Positions 13,712-23,787 are shown, counted from the stretch's first letter. The stretch is DNA of 35,175 nucleotides from Thioalkalivibrio thiocyanoxidans ARh2 (GCF_000385215.1 NZ_ARQK01000029.1:1-35175); one strand, 5' to 3'. Notes: a model not told the origin generated them from the letters alone. Program-made: numbers and translations.

Positions 13712-14968
13712 TCAGAGCCTCAGGTCTTCCATGGATAGAGACGGCGATTCGCCCAGCACCCCTGCACGCACGAGTGCCGCCGCCCCGCACGCAAACGTCC
13801 AGCCCAGATGGCCGGACCCGGTATTCAGGTGCAGGCCCTCGATGGCGGTGGGGCCGAGGATGGGCGTGCCACGGGCACTCATCGGGCGCAGCCCGGTCCA
13901 GGGCGCCATCGTCTCCCAGTCGAAGGTCGCGGGCAGGCCAGTCAGCGTGCGCCGGCACTGATCGAGGACATTGGCTGCGCGTTCGGCATTCAGGTGGCGG
14001 TCGCGGCCGGCGAACTCGGCGGTGCCGGCCAGGCGCAGGCGCTCCCCCAGCGGGGTCATCACCACCTTGTTGGCGTCATCGATCAGCGGCAGGTTCAGGC
14101 GGCAGTCGGCGTCCATCGGCAGGGTCAGCGAATAGCCCTTCACCGGGGCGACGGGGAGATGCAGTCCCAGCGGGCGTAGCAGGTCCGGGGCGTGGTAGCC
14201 GTTGGCCACCACGCAGGCCGCCGCCGCGATCGGCCCTTCGGAGGTCTCCACCGCGTCGATCCGGCCGCGGTGGGTGCGCAGGCGTCGAACCGCGACATTC
14301 GGGTAATAGCGGATGCCCCGGCGCTGGCCGATCGCGAGCAGTTGCTCGGTGAAGCGGGCGGCGTCGCCGATCGCATCCCCAGGGAAGAACAGCCCGCCGC
14401 ACAGGCGGTCGCGCACCGGGGCCAGCGCCGGCTCCTCCGCGATGATGCGCTCCACGTCCCAGTCCTCGAAGCGCACGTCCTCATCAGTCATCGCCTCGCT
14501 GGCGGCGCGGTTGTGGGCCTGGCTGGCCGGGTCCTGGAACAGCTTCAGGATGCCGCAGCGGCGAAAGTCGAAGTCCAGCCCCTCGCTCGCCAGTTCCCGC
14601 TGCAGGCGGTCGATCTCCCGGAGCGAGAACGCGGCCAGCCGGGCATTCAGGCGGGTGTGCTGCTCGAACAGCGAACGGCGGCTGTTCCAGAGAAAACGCA
14701 GGCCCCACCCGGCCAGCCCCGGCAGCGCGCGCGGGCGCAGCAGGAGCGGTGACTCCGTGCGACCGAGAAAGCGCAGCAGGTCCAGGCCGACGCCGGGGGT
14801 GTTCCAGGGCTCGGCGTGGCTTGCGTGCAGCATGCCGCCGTTGGCCTGGCTGCAGCCGGTCGCGGGGGCAGGGCCGGCATCCACCAGCACGACCTCGGCC
14901 CCGGCCTCCTGCAGGTACCAGGCAGAGGTCACGCCGATTACACCGGCCCCGATCACGACTACGCGCAT
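13712..14968 (-). CDS. dadA: D-amino-acid dehydrogenase-like FAD oxidoreductase
   Basis: A 418-residue DAO-family flavoprotein. The N-terminal dinucleotide-binding motif is VVVIGAGVIGVTSAWYL (3-19), and the C-terminal FAD contact is LNTGSGHLGWT. The pattern matches DadA, which oxidises D-amino acids such as D-alanine to keto acids at the inner membrane and feeds electrons to the quinone pool. No alanine racemase lies beside it. It starts 25 bp after hrpA and is likely cotranscribed. A related glycine/sarcosine-type oxidase cannot be excluded. Confidence 0.85.
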   Translation of the reverse strand: MRVVVIGAGVIGVTSAWYLQEAGAEVVLVDAGPAPATGCSQANGGMLHASHAEPWNTPGVGLDLLRFLGRTESPLLLRPRALPGLAGWGLRFLWNSRRSLFEQHTRLNARLAAFSLREIDRLQRELASEGLDFDFRRCGILKLFQDPASQAHNRAASEAMTDEDVRFEDWDVERIIAEEPALAPVRDRLCGGLFFPGDAIGDAARFTEQLLAIGQRRGIRYYPNVAVRRLRTHRGRIDAVETSEGPIAAAACVVANGYHAPDLLRPLGLHLPVAPVKGYSLTLPMDADCRLNLPLIDDANKVVMTPLGERLRLAGTAEFAGRDRHLNAERAANVLDQCRRTLTGLPATFDWETMAPWTGLRPMSARGTPILGPTAIEGLHLNTGSGHLGWTFACGAAALVRAGVLGESPSLSMEDLRL

Positions 14969-14993
14969 CCGTTGCTTCCTCTGTCCAGATTGC

Positions 14994-17900
14994 TTATTGG
15001 CCGCTTGCCAGTCGTTGGATCACGTCGGTGTATTCGCGTTCCAGCCGCTTCGGTGACACCTTCTCGCGGGTGCCCAATTCCTGGGCGAACTGCGAGACGC
15101 GAAACTCCTCGATGCGGTAGCGAAAGGCGAGCACGTCGGGGTGGTCCGGCGCCCGCGCGATCAGCTCCTGTGCCTGCTGCCACAGTGGCTCGACCGCCAC
15201 GCGCCGGGCGCGGTCCTTGTCCGGGGCCTGGGTCAGGCGTTCCAGGCGCTTGTCGATCGCCTGCAGGTAGCGTGGCAGCTCGGGCAGCACGTCGTGCGGG
15301 GTGCGCAGCAGGAAATCGGCCGGGACCAGTGCTTCGAGCTGCCCGCGGATGTCGCGTGCCGCCTCGATCCAGGACAGCGGCAGATCCCCCTGCAGCCGGG
15401 TGCGCAGATCATGCCAGTGGCGCAGGATCTCGGCGGCCAGGCGCGAGAGCTCCATCACCGTCGGCGAGAAGTCGGGCAGGCTGGCCTCCAGGCGTTCTTG
15501 AAAGGCCTCGGCATCGCGTGGCCAGGGCTCGGCCAGGAACACGCGGTCGGCCGCGGCCTCCAGGATCTGGTCGCGCAGGGCCTCGCAGCTGCCCAGCGTC
15601 GAGTAGTTCAGGCAGGCGCGCTCGATCTCCGGGAGCTGGCGGCGCAGGTCGCGGGCGGTCTTGCGCGCGCCCAGCAGGAACAGCCGACGCAGGCCCGCAC
15701 GGTGGGCGCGCGTGGCCCGGGCCGGGTCCGGTTCCAGCTCCAGCGAGACGGCGTCGCCGCGATCGACCAGGATCGGGAAGGCGCGCAGCTGCGCCCCCTG
15801 GTGGTCGAACTCCACACTCTCCGGCAGTGCGCCGAAGTCCCACTCGGTGATCCCCTCGCGGGTGATCTCGTCCGGGCGGCTGGCGTCGAAGTGGGCCTCG
15901 GCGCTGTCGCCCAGCCGGCGCTTCAGCGCGGCCAGGTCACGGCCGCTGGCCTGCTCCTGGCCTTCCGGGTCGAGGATGCGGAAGCGCATCACCAGGTGTG
16001 GCTCCAGGTTCTCCGGGCGCCAGGCATCCAGCGGGATCTCGGTGCCGGTCATCGCGCGCAGGGCCTCGGCCAGCGCCGGGATGAGCGGGCCCTGGCGGTG
16101 TTCGATGCGCGCCAGCGCCGCCTGCGCGAAGTCCGGCGCGGGCACGAACTGGCGGCGCAGGCCCTTGGGGAGGCTGCGCAAGAGGCCGGTCACGCGATCT
16201 TCCAGCAGCCCCGGCACCAGCCAGTCGCCCAGCCAGTCGGGCACCGCGTTCAGCGCCGCGATCGGGATGGTCACGGTCACGCCGTCGTCCGGCTGGCCGG
16301 GTTCGAAGCGGTAGGCCAGCGGCAGGCGCAGGCCCTCGACCTCCAAGTGGTCGGGATAGGCCCCTTGCGGGAGCGTGGTGTCCGGCTCGTTCAGGAGCTC
16401 CGCGCGGTCGATCCGCAGGGCGTCGGGGTCCCGCTTCTCGGTCTTGCGCGCCCAGGTCTCGAAGCTCGTACCGTCGGTGATCTCCGACGGCAGGCGGGTG
16501 TCATAGAAGTCGAACAGTCGATCCTCTTCCACCAGCAGGTCGCGCCGGCGTCCGCGTGCCTCCTGCTCGGCGATCTCGGCCACCGCCTCGCGGTTGGCCT
16601 GCACCCCCTTGGAGCGGGTGCGCAGCTCGCCGCCGACCAGGCCCTCACGAATCAGGATACGCCGCGCCTCGGCCGGGTGGTGCCTGGCGAAGTCCACCGG
16701 TTTTTTCGGTGCGACGACCAGGCCGTACAGGGTGATGCGGTCGAAGGCCCCGACGCGCCCGCTGCGACGCTGAAAGTGCGGCTCGAAGATGTGGTGCTTG
16801 AGCAGATGCGGCGCCGCGGCCAGGATCCAGTCGGGCTCGATGCGGGCGTTGTCGCGGGCGTAGACGCGGGTGGTCTCGGCGATCTCCGCGCTCATCACCC
16901 AGGCGGGCTTCTTCTTCGCCAGGACCGACCCGGGATGGATCTGGAAGCGGCGGTTGCGCGCGCCCAGATAGTCGCCACGCTCGGTCTTCTGCCCGATCTG
17001 GCTGACCAGCCCGGTCAGCAGCGCGCGGTGTACGGGCTCGGCGTCGGCCGGCGGGTGGTTCGGCTTCAGGTCCATCTCGCGGGCCTGGCGCAGCAGCTGC
17101 ACGCGCAGCTCCTGCCACTCGCGCATGCGCAGGAAGTTCAGGAAGTGCTCGCGGCACCAGCGCTTGAGCGCATTCGAGCCGAGGTCCTCGCGCGCGGTGT
17201 GCCAGGCCTCCCACAGCCGCAGCATGCCCATGAAGTCGGAGCCCTCGACCTGGAACTCGCGATGGGCCTGGTCCGCGGCCTGCGTGGCCTCCGCCGGGCG
17301 TTCGCGCGGGTCCTGCAGCGACAGGAAGGCGGCGATGGTCGCGGTCTCGGTCACGCAGCCGTGGTCGGCCCCGGCCAGCAGCATCGCGCCGTGGCGCGGG
17401 TCGATGGGCATGCGTGCCAGCTGGCGGCCGCGCGGGGTGATGCGGCCGCGGGCATCCACCGCACCCAGCTCCTCCAGCAGGCGGTAGCCGTCCTTGACCA
17501 GGCGCGGGTCGGGCGGGTCCACGAACGGGAACTGGCGCGGCTGGCCGAGCTTCAGCGCGGCCATCTGCAGGATCACCGAGGCGAGGTTGGAGCGCTGGAT
17601 CTCCGGGTCGGTGAACGGCGGGCGCAGGTTGTAGTCGTCCTCCGCGAACAGCCGGATGCAGATACCGGGGCCCAGCCGTCCGCAGCGCCCGGCGCGCTGG
17701 TCGCAGGCGGCTTGCGAGATCGGTTCCAGGCTCAGGCGCTGGACCCGCGAGCGCCAGGAGTAGCGCGAGACACGGGCCAGCCCCGAGTCGATCACGAAGC
17801 GGATGCCGGGGACCGTCAGTGCGGTCTCGGCGACATTGGTGGCCAGCACGATGCGCCGGCCGGCGTGCGACTGGAATACCCGCGACTGCTCGCGCGCGGA

Positions 17901-18917
17901 CAGGCGCGCGTACAGCGCCAGGACCTCGGTGTCCGCGCGCACCTGGCCGCGCAGGGCCTTGTGGGCGTCGCGGATCTCGCGCTCGCCGGGCAGGAACACC
18001 AGGATGTCGCCGGGCCCGGCGCGCTCACATTCGGCCACCGCGTCGCGGATGCCGTCGAACAGGTCGCGTTCGCCGCGGCCGGCGTTCTCGTCCTCGCCAG
18101 CGTCTTCCGGCTCGATCGGGCGGTAGCGCAGCTCCACCGGGTAGGTGCGCCCGGCCACGGTCAGGATCGGCGCGTCGTCGAAGAACGCGGACAGCCGCTC
18201 CGGGTCCAGCGTCGCGGAGGTGATGATGATGCGCAGCTCCGGGCGCTTCTTCGACAGGCGCTTGAGCACGCCCATCAGGAAGTCGATGTTCAGGCTGCGC
18301 TCGTGGGCCTCGTCGACGATCAGGGTGTCGTAGGCGCGCAGCTCCGGGTCATGCGCCAGCTCCGCCAGCAGCATGCCGTCGGTCATCAGCTTGACCCAGT
18401 TGTTCGGCCCGGTCTGGTCGGAGAAACGGACCTTGAAGCCGACGGTGGAGGTCGCATCGCCCCCCAGCGTGGTGCCCAGTTCCTCGGCGATGCGGCTGGC
18501 GACCGAGCGCGCGGCGATGCGGCGCGGCTGGGTGTGGCCGATCAGCCCGGTCTCGCCGCGCCCGGCCTCCAGGCACAGTTTGGGCAGCTGGGTGGTCTTG
18601 CCGGAGCCGGTCTCGCCGCACAGCACCAGCACCGGGTGTTCGCGGATCGCGGCGACAATCCGCTCGCGCTCGGCGTGGATCGGCAGGTCGCCGGCGTAGA
18701 CGGGCTGCGGGCGCAGGCGTTCGCGTTCGGCGGCGCCCTGTTCGGCGCGCGCAAGGCGTTCGGTCAGGGTGGAGACGAGCCGGTCACAGGGCTGGCCGCG
18801 TTGGTGCCGCTGGCGGGCCCGGCGCAGCAGTTCGCCCAGTTCGCGGCGTTCGTTGCCCTGCGGCAGGGCCTCCACGGTCCTCGCCAGCGCGTCCAGGTCC
18901 GGGCCGGCCGTGGCCAT
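14994..18917 (-). CDS. hrpA: ATP-dependent RNA helicase HrpA
   Basis: A 1307-residue DEAH-box helicase of the usual HrpA length. Motif I is GETGSGKT (101-108), motif II is DEAH (202-205), motif III is TSAT, and the QRAGRCGR motif VI follows. The helicase core is followed by the HA2/OB region and the long DUF3418 C-terminal domain. HrpA acts on mRNA processing and rescues collided ribosomes in E. coli. The ATG at 18917 overlaps the stop of the SPOR gene (TGATG), so translation is coupled. The antisense strand also has a long open frame, which is a GC-codon artefact. Confidence 0.96.
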   Translation of the reverse strand: MATAGPDLDALARTVEALPQGNERRELGELLRRARQRHQRGQPCDRLVSTLTERLARAEQGAAERERLRPQPVYAGDLPIHAERERIVAAIREHPVLVLCGETGSGKTTQLPKLCLEAGRGETGLIGHTQPRRIAARSVASRIAEELGTTLGGDATSTVGFKVRFSDQTGPNNWVKLMTDGMLLAELAHDPELRAYDTLIVDEAHERSLNIDFLMGVLKRLSKKRPELRIIITSATLDPERLSAFFDDAPILTVAGRTYPVELRYRPIEPEDAGEDENAGRGERDLFDGIRDAVAECERAGPGDILVFLPGEREIRDAHKALRGQVRADTEVLALYARLSAREQSRVFQSHAGRRIVLATNVAETALTVPGIRFVIDSGLARVSRYSWRSRVQRLSLEPISQAACDQRAGRCGRLGPGICIRLFAEDDYNLRPPFTDPEIQRSNLASVILQMAALKLGQPRQFPFVDPPDPRLVKDGYRLLEELGAVDARGRITPRGRQLARMPIDPRHGAMLLAGADHGCVTETATIAAFLSLQDPRERPAEATQAADQAHREFQVEGSDFMGMLRLWEAWHTAREDLGSNALKRWCREHFLNFLRMREWQELRVQLLRQAREMDLKPNHPPADAEPVHRALLTGLVSQIGQKTERGDYLGARNRRFQIHPGSVLAKKKPAWVMSAEIAETTRVYARDNARIEPDWILAAAPHLLKHHIFEPHFQRRSGRVGAFDRITLYGLVVAPKKPVDFARHHPAEARRILIREGLVGGELRTRSKGVQANREAVAEIAEQEARGRRRDLLVEEDRLFDFYDTRLPSEITDGTSFETWARKTEKRDPDALRIDRAELLNEPDTTLPQGAYPDHLEVEGLRLPLAYRFEPGQPDDGVTVTIPIAALNAVPDWLGDWLVPGLLEDRVTGLLRSLPKGLRRQFVPAPDFAQAALARIEHRQGPLIPALAEALRAMTGTEIPLDAWRPENLEPHLVMRFRILDPEGQEQASGRDLAALKRRLGDSAEAHFDASRPDEITREGITEWDFGALPESVEFDHQGAQLRAFPILVDRGDAVSLELEPDPARATRAHRAGLRRLFLLGARKTARDLRRQLPEIERACLNYSTLGSCEALRDQILEAAADRVFLAEPWPRDAEAFQERLEASLPDFSPTVMELSRLAAEILRHWHDLRTRLQGDLPLSWIEAARDIRGQLEALVPADFLLRTPHDVLPELPRYLQAIDKRLERLTQAPDKDRARRVAVEPLWQQAQELIARAPDHPDVLAFRYRIEEFRVSQFAQELGTREKVSPKRLEREYTDVIQRLASGQ

Positions 18918-19501
18918 CAACCGTCCCGGTGACGCAGGCGCAGGGCCTCGATGTTCTCCGAGCGCAGGCGGTCCAGGGCGCGGTTGACGTCGTCCTCCTG
19001 GGTGAAGGGGCCGACAAAGACGCGGTGCCAGGTCTCGCCCTCGATCTGGACCTCGTGCACCTGCGGGCTCAGGCCCAGCAGGGAGATGCGGGCCTTCATC
19101 TCGTCGGCCTGTTCGAACCGCCGGAACGACCCGATCTGCAGGATCACCGGATCGCCCTCGGCCGGGGAGGCCGGGGGCGGGACCACCTGATCTTGCGGGA
19201 CTTCGCGCTCGGCACCGGGGACGCGGACCTCGTCTTCGGGCAGCAGCTCGTAGTAGCGAAACCGCGGCTCGTCATCGGTGGGCAGGCGCTCCGGCTCCGC
19301 CGCGGGTGCACGCTCGGCCGGGGTCTCCGGTTCGCCGAACAGGGCGCCGATGTCGGGCGAGCGATCGGCTCCCTGGAGGTAGAGTACGGCGGCAATCCCC
19401 AGCCCGATCAGCAGGCCAGCGAACATCCAGACCCAGCCCGGGATCGGTCGCGAGGCGCGGGCGGGGGTCGTCTTGCGGCGCTTGCGGCGGGCCTGGGCCA
19501 T
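18917..19501 (-). CDS. FtsN-like SPOR-domain membrane protein
   Basis: A 194-residue bitopic protein: basic N-terminus (RRKRRKTTPARASR), one membrane helix (about residues 23-43), a proline- and acid-rich linker, and a C-terminal SPOR domain (about 115-190, ILQIGSFRRFEQADEMKARI...HRVFVGPFTQEDDVNRAL). SPOR domains bind denuded peptidoglycan at the septum. The position after argS matches the ftsN-like gene in many gammaproteobacteria. It begins 3 bp after argS and overlaps hrpA. FtsN identity is likely but not proven. Confidence 0.88.
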   Translation of the reverse strand: MAQARRKRRKTTPARASRPIPGWVWMFAGLLIGLGIAAVLYLQGADRSPDIGALFGEPETPAERAPAAEPERLPTDDEPRFRYYELLPEDEVRVPGAEREVPQDQVVPPPASPAEGDPVILQIGSFRRFEQADEMKARISLLGLSPQVHEVQIEGETWHRVFVGPFTQEDDVNRALDRLRSENIEALRLRHRDG

Positions 19502-19504
19502 GGG

Positions 19505-21268
19505 CTACATCCGTTCGGGGGCGGTGACGCCGAGCAGGCGCAGCCCATTGTGCAGCACCTGCTTGATGCCGGTCAGCAGCGCCAGGCGCGCGCCGATGAC
19601 GTTGGCGTCCTCGGCATTCAGGAACGGCACGGCGTTGTAGTAGGTATGGAAGCCGGCGGCCAGCTCGCGCAGGTACTGGGCGATCTGGTGCGGCTCGCAG
19701 GCCTCGGCGGCGGCCGCGATTACCTCGGGGAAGCGGTCGAGCCGATCCAGCAGGTCGTCTTCCTGCGGCTCGGTCAGGCGTGCGGACAGCCCGGCGTCGT
19801 CCAGCGCGCTGGCGGTATGGCCGCGCTCGGCGGCGGTACGCAGCACGCTGGCGATGCGCGCATGGGCGTACTGGATGTAGTACATCGGGTTGTCGTTGGA
19901 CTGCGACTTGGCCAGGTCCAGGTCGAAGTCCAGGTGCTGGTCGCAACGGCGCTGCACATAGAAGAAGCGTGCGGCATCCGATCCGACCTCGTCGCGCAGC
20001 TCGCGCAGGGTGACGAACTGCCCGGCGCGGGTGGACATCGGCAGGCGTTCGCCCCCGCGGTAGAGGATCGCGAACTGCACCAGCAGCACGTCGAGGCGGT
20101 CGGCCTCCAGGCCCAGGGCCTGCAGGGCGGCGCGCACGCGCGGGACGTAGCCGTGGTGGTCGGCGCCCCAGATGTTGATCACGCGCTCGAAGCCGCGCTG
20201 GAACTTCTCGCGGTGGTAGGCGATGTCGGAGGCGAAGTAGGTGTAGTCGCCGTTCTCGCGGCGCACCACGCGGTCCTTGTCGTCGCCGTAGTCGGAAGAG
20301 CGGAACCACAGCGCCCCGTCCTGCTCGTACAGCGCGCCGTGTGCCTCGAGATCCTGTACCGCGGCATCGATCGCGCCGGAGTCGGCCAGGCTGCGCTCGG
20401 AGAACCAGCACTGGTATTCGACTCCGAACTCGCGCAGGTCGTCGCGGATGTCTTCGAGGATCGCGTTCAGGCCGCAGTCGAATACCGTGCGGTACAGCTC
20501 CGGGCCCAGCAGTTCGCGGGCGCGTGCGATCACCGCGTCGATGTAGACCTCCTTGTCGCCGCCGGCCGGTTCGTCCGGCGGCAGGTCGCGGGTCACGGCC
20601 TCGGCCGGATGCACCGCCTGTTCGCCGATCTGCGCGGTCAGGGCCTCGGCGACCGGGTAGATGTAGTCGCCCTGGTAGCCGTTGGCCGGGAACGGGACCT
20701 GCACGCCGTGCTGTTCCAGATAGCGCAGCCAGACGCTGGCGGCGAGGATGTTCATCTGCCGCCCGGCGTCGTTCACGTAGTACTCGCGGGTGACGTCGAA
20801 GCCGCAGAAATCCAGCAGGTCGGCGACGGTGGCACCGAAGGCCGCGCCGCGGCCGTGGCCGACATGCAGCGGGCCGGTGGGGTTGGCGGAGACGAACTCC
20901 ACCTGCACCGGGCGGCCGTTGCCCACGCTCGAGCGGCCAAAGTCGGCGCTCTGGGTGGCGATGCGGCCCAGCACCTGAGTGCGGGCATCTGCGGCGAGGC
21001 GGAAGTTGATGAAGCCGGGGCCGGCGATCTCGGTACCGGCCAGGCCGGGCACCTCGGGCATCGCGGCGCACAGGGCCTCGGCCAAGTCGCGGGGCTTGGT
21101 CTTCGCCGGGCGTGCGAGCTGCATCGCCAGGTTGCTGGCAAAGTCGCCGTGCTCGCGGTCGCGGGCACGCGTCACCTGCACCTCGACACCGTGATCGGCG
21201 GGTACGCGACCATCGGCCACCAGGGTCTCCAGGGCGGCCGCGAGGGCCTGGGTAAGGGCGTCTTTCAA
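19505..21268 (-). CDS. argS: Arginyl-tRNA synthetase
   Basis: A 587-residue class I aminoacyl-tRNA synthetase charging tRNA-Arg. The HIGH motif is HVGH (135-138) in SANPTGPLHVGHGRG, and the KMSKS counterpart is the loop MSTRAGQFVTL, as usual for ArgRS lacking a canonical KMSKS. The N-terminal Add-1 domain and C-terminal DALR anticodon-binding domain are in place. The start is TTG at 21268; no ATG or GTG is near, and the encoded MKDALTQALAAAL is the expected first helix. It lies between priA and the SPOR gene. Confidence 0.97.
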   Translation of the reverse strand: MKDALTQALAAALETLVADGRVPADHGVEVQVTRARDREHGDFASNLAMQLARPAKTKPRDLAEALCAAMPEVPGLAGTEIAGPGFINFRLAADARTQVLGRIATQSADFGRSSVGNGRPVQVEFVSANPTGPLHVGHGRGAAFGATVADLLDFCGFDVTREYYVNDAGRQMNILAASVWLRYLEQHGVQVPFPANGYQGDYIYPVAEALTAQIGEQAVHPAEAVTRDLPPDEPAGGDKEVYIDAVIARARELLGPELYRTVFDCGLNAILEDIRDDLREFGVEYQCWFSERSLADSGAIDAAVQDLEAHGALYEQDGALWFRSSDYGDDKDRVVRRENGDYTYFASDIAYHREKFQRGFERVINIWGADHHGYVPRVRAALQALGLEADRLDVLLVQFAILYRGGERLPMSTRAGQFVTLRELRDEVGSDAARFFYVQRRCDQHLDFDLDLAKSQSNDNPMYYIQYAHARIASVLRTAAERGHTASALDDAGLSARLTEPQEDDLLDRLDRFPEVIAAAAEACEPHQIAQYLRELAAGFHTYYNAVPFLNAEDANVIGARLALLTGIKQVLHNGLRLLGVTAPERM

Positions 21269-21290
21269 GGGAACCGGGTCCGTCGTCTCA

Positions 21291-21319
21291 AAAGCCCGGC
21301 ATTCTAACCAGAATGCCGG
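21291..21319 (-). terminator. Probable intrinsic terminator after priA
   Basis: On the minus strand CCGGCATTCT-GGTT-AGAATGCCGG forms a perfect 10-bp stem (21296-21319), followed by GCTTTTG. The T-run is short, so termination may be partial and allow some read-through into argS. Confidence 0.7.
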
Positions 21320-21343
21320 CCCGATGCCTGTTCTATGCGGGTT

Positions 21344-23539
21344 TCAGGCGAGCGAGACCGGGTCCACGTCGATCGCGATGCGAACCCCGCGAGGCAGATC
21401 TTCGGTCTGCCAGGAATGCCGCGCCTGCGCGAGCGTGCGGTGCAGGGCCTGACGCTCGGCCGCGCGCAGCAGGATCTGCTCGCGGAATCGCCGGTTCACG
21501 CGATGGCGCGGGGCGGGGGCCGGCCCCAGGACGCGCAGCTCGCCGTGGCGCGTCGCGAGCAGGTGTCCCGCGATGGTCTCCGCGTGGCGATGCGCCGCCG
21601 CGGCCTCGGCGGCTTCGACGCGGACCAGGGCCAGGTGCCCGTACGGCGGCAGCCCGGCCGCCTCGCGTTCGGCCAGCAGCGGCTCCAGCATCTCCGGGTA
21701 CTTACGGGCATCCAGCCCCCGCATCAGGGGGTGATCGGGGTGGCCGGTCTGCAGCAGGACCCGCCCGCCGCCATCGCCCCGGCCCGCGCGCCCGGCGGCC
21801 TGCACGATCAGTTGCAGGGTGTGCTCGGTGGCACGCAGGTCGACGCTGAACAGCCCCTGGTCGACGTCGATCACGCCGACCAGTCCGACGCGCGGGAAGT
21901 CATGGCCCTTGGCCAGCATCTGGGTGCCGACGACGATCGCGGCGTCCAGCCGCCGGATGCGATCCAGTGCGGCCTCCAGGGCGCCCTTGTGGCGCACGCT
22001 GTCGCGGTCGAGGCGGATGATTGGTGTCTGCGGGAAGTGCCGGGCCAGGGCCTGCTCCAGACGCTGGGTGCCCAGCCCGCGATGGGCCAGGGTCTCGCCG
22101 CATTCCGGGCAGCGTTCGGCGCGGGGTTCCTGGTGCCCGCACAGGTGGCAGATCGCGCGGCGATCATGGGCATGCACGGTCAGGTGGGCATCACAGTCCG
22201 GGCAGTCGGCGACCCAGCCGCAAGCCTCGCAGGTCAGCACCCGGGCAAAGCCGCGCCGGTTGAGCAGGACAAAGCACTGCTGGCCCTCAGCCAGGGTCTG
22301 CTGCATCGCATCCAGCAGCGGCGCGGTCAGGCCCTCGTCCGGGCTGTGCACGCGGGTGTCGATCGTCTCCACGCCGGGTGGCTGCGTGCCATCCGGGCGG
22401 GTGCGCAGATGTACATGGGTGTAACGGCCCTGGCGCGCGGCGTGCAGGGTCTCCAGGGTGGGCGTCGCCGAGCCCAGCACGACCGGGGTGTGTTCCAGTT
22501 GCCCCCGCTTGACTGCCAGATCCCGCGCGCTGTAGCGAAAGCCGTCCTGCTGCTTGAAGGCGCTGTCGTGTTCCTCGTCGACGATGATCAGGCCCGGCTC
22601 GGGCAGCGGGACGAACAGGGCCGAACGGGTCCCGACCACGATGCGGCGCTCGCCCTGCCGGGCCGCCTCCCAGGCGCGCAGGCGTTCGCCCTCGGCCAGG
22701 CCGGAGTGCAGCAGTGCCACCTGTCCCGGAAAGCGTTGCTGGATGCGCCCGGCAAGCTGCGGCGTCAGCGCGATTTCCGGGATCAGGAACAGGACCTGAC
22801 GGCCACGCGCGACCGCATCGGCGGCCATGCGCAGATAGACCTCGGTCTTGCCGCTTCCGGTGACGCCCTCCAGCAGCATCGGGCGGGGGTCGTCCGGGGC
22901 CAGCGCCGCAATAGCCGTCTCCTGCTCGGGGGTCAGGGTGTAGTCGGTACCGCTGGGGGGCGCGGGTTCACCGGGAGCGGCACGCGTCTGTTCCAGCCAG
23001 CCGCGTGCCTCGAGCTGTCGCAGGTCCTTCGCGGTGATCTGCAGGGCGGCCGTGGTGGCCAGCGTCGTCCGGTCCAGCGCGGCCCCGAGCGCGGGCAGGG
23101 CGCGCAGGATGGCGAGCTGGCGGCGGCCCCGTACCTGCCCTTCCGCGAGCGCCGCGTGGCCTTCCGGGGTGAGCCGCCAGAGGGGCTCGGGGGTCAGGCC
23201 GGGCAGCGGGTGACCCCGTCGCAGGCCCGGTGGCAGTGCGCCCAGCACGGCCTCGCCCAGCGGGTGGTGATAGTAGCGGGCCCCGAAGCGCAGGAGTTCC
23301 AGCACGGTCGGTGTCAGGATGGGCCCGGGATCGGGTGAACCCAATGCTTCGCGCAGCTTGTTCTCGGGGACGTCGCTTTGGTCCGCGAGTGCGACGACGA
23401 TGCCGATCGCCTCGCTGCGCCCGAAGGGCACACGGACCCTTTGTCCGGCCCTCAGGTCGGTCCCGGCGGGGATCCGGTAGTCGAACAGGCGGTCCAGCGG
23501 TCGGTCGAGTGCGACCTGGGCAATTCCGGTCTCGGGCAT
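21344..23539 (-). CDS. priA: Primosomal protein N' (replication restart helicase PriA)
   Basis: A 731-residue PriA that recognises stalled forks and loads the replisome. The 3'-DNA-binding N-terminal domain is present (ALDRPLDRLFDYRIP). The Walker A is GVTGSGKT (225-232) and motif II is DEEH (321-324). Eight zinc-binding cysteines at 437, 440, 446, 449, 464, 467, 477 and 480 form the usual two zinc sites. There is no Shine-Dalgarno before the ATG at 23539, and a TAGACT lies only 6 bp upstream, so a leaderless mRNA is possible. DnaA-box-like sequences lie 45-80 bp upstream. Confidence 0.97.
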   Translation of the reverse strand: MPETGIAQVALDRPLDRLFDYRIPAGTDLRAGQRVRVPFGRSEAIGIVVALADQSDVPENKLREALGSPDPGPILTPTVLELLRFGARYYHHPLGEAVLGALPPGLRRGHPLPGLTPEPLWRLTPEGHAALAEGQVRGRRQLAILRALPALGAALDRTTLATTAALQITAKDLRQLEARGWLEQTRAAPGEPAPPSGTDYTLTPEQETAIAALAPDDPRPMLLEGVTGSGKTEVYLRMAADAVARGRQVLFLIPEIALTPQLAGRIQQRFPGQVALLHSGLAEGERLRAWEAARQGERRIVVGTRSALFVPLPEPGLIIVDEEHDSAFKQQDGFRYSARDLAVKRGQLEHTPVVLGSATPTLETLHAARQGRYTHVHLRTRPDGTQPPGVETIDTRVHSPDEGLTAPLLDAMQQTLAEGQQCFVLLNRRGFARVLTCEACGWVADCPDCDAHLTVHAHDRRAICHLCGHQEPRAERCPECGETLAHRGLGTQRLEQALARHFPQTPIIRLDRDSVRHKGALEAALDRIRRLDAAIVVGTQMLAKGHDFPRVGLVGVIDVDQGLFSVDLRATEHTLQLIVQAAGRAGRGDGGGRVLLQTGHPDHPLMRGLDARKYPEMLEPLLAEREAAGLPPYGHLALVRVEAAEAAAAHRHAETIAGHLLATRHGELRVLGPAPAPRHRVNRRFREQILLRAAERQALHRTLAQARHSWQTEDLPRGVRIAIDVDPVSLA

Positions 23540-23583
23540 TCGACTAGTCTACGCCAGTCCGCGTGGGTGCAAGAGTGTGATCG

Positions 23584-23606
23584 TTATCCACAAAACCTGT
23601 GGACAA
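23584..23606. promoter_or_regulatory. Pair of inverted DnaA boxes
   Basis: TTATCCACA (23584-23592) is the consensus DnaA box. TGTGGACAA (23598-23606) is the reverse of TTGTCCACA, one base off consensus. They are 5 bp apart, and a third partial site (TGTGGAGGA) begins at 23610. DnaA binding here could control priA or mark a replication-related site. Confidence 0.65.
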
Positions 23607-23787
23607 CTCTGTGGAGGAAATGGGGTGAAAGCCACTAAATGCCTGTTGCTGCTTGGGTCGTGTCAGAATGGCTAAAAAGCGACCAAAGCCATTTTTATCG
23701 TGTTATCAGTGGCTTGCGTTTCTTTGGTGATATCGGTTGGCCGTTGTGTCACCTAATTGCCATCGTTTCCTTGCGCCTGTGGGTATC

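Noticed and set aside
15141-18932. Open frame of 1263 codons on the plus strand opposite hrpA
   Set aside because: It is the antisense shadow of hrpA, kept open by high GC at third codon positions. The protein has low-complexity composition and no family features, while the minus strand has complete helicase motifs.
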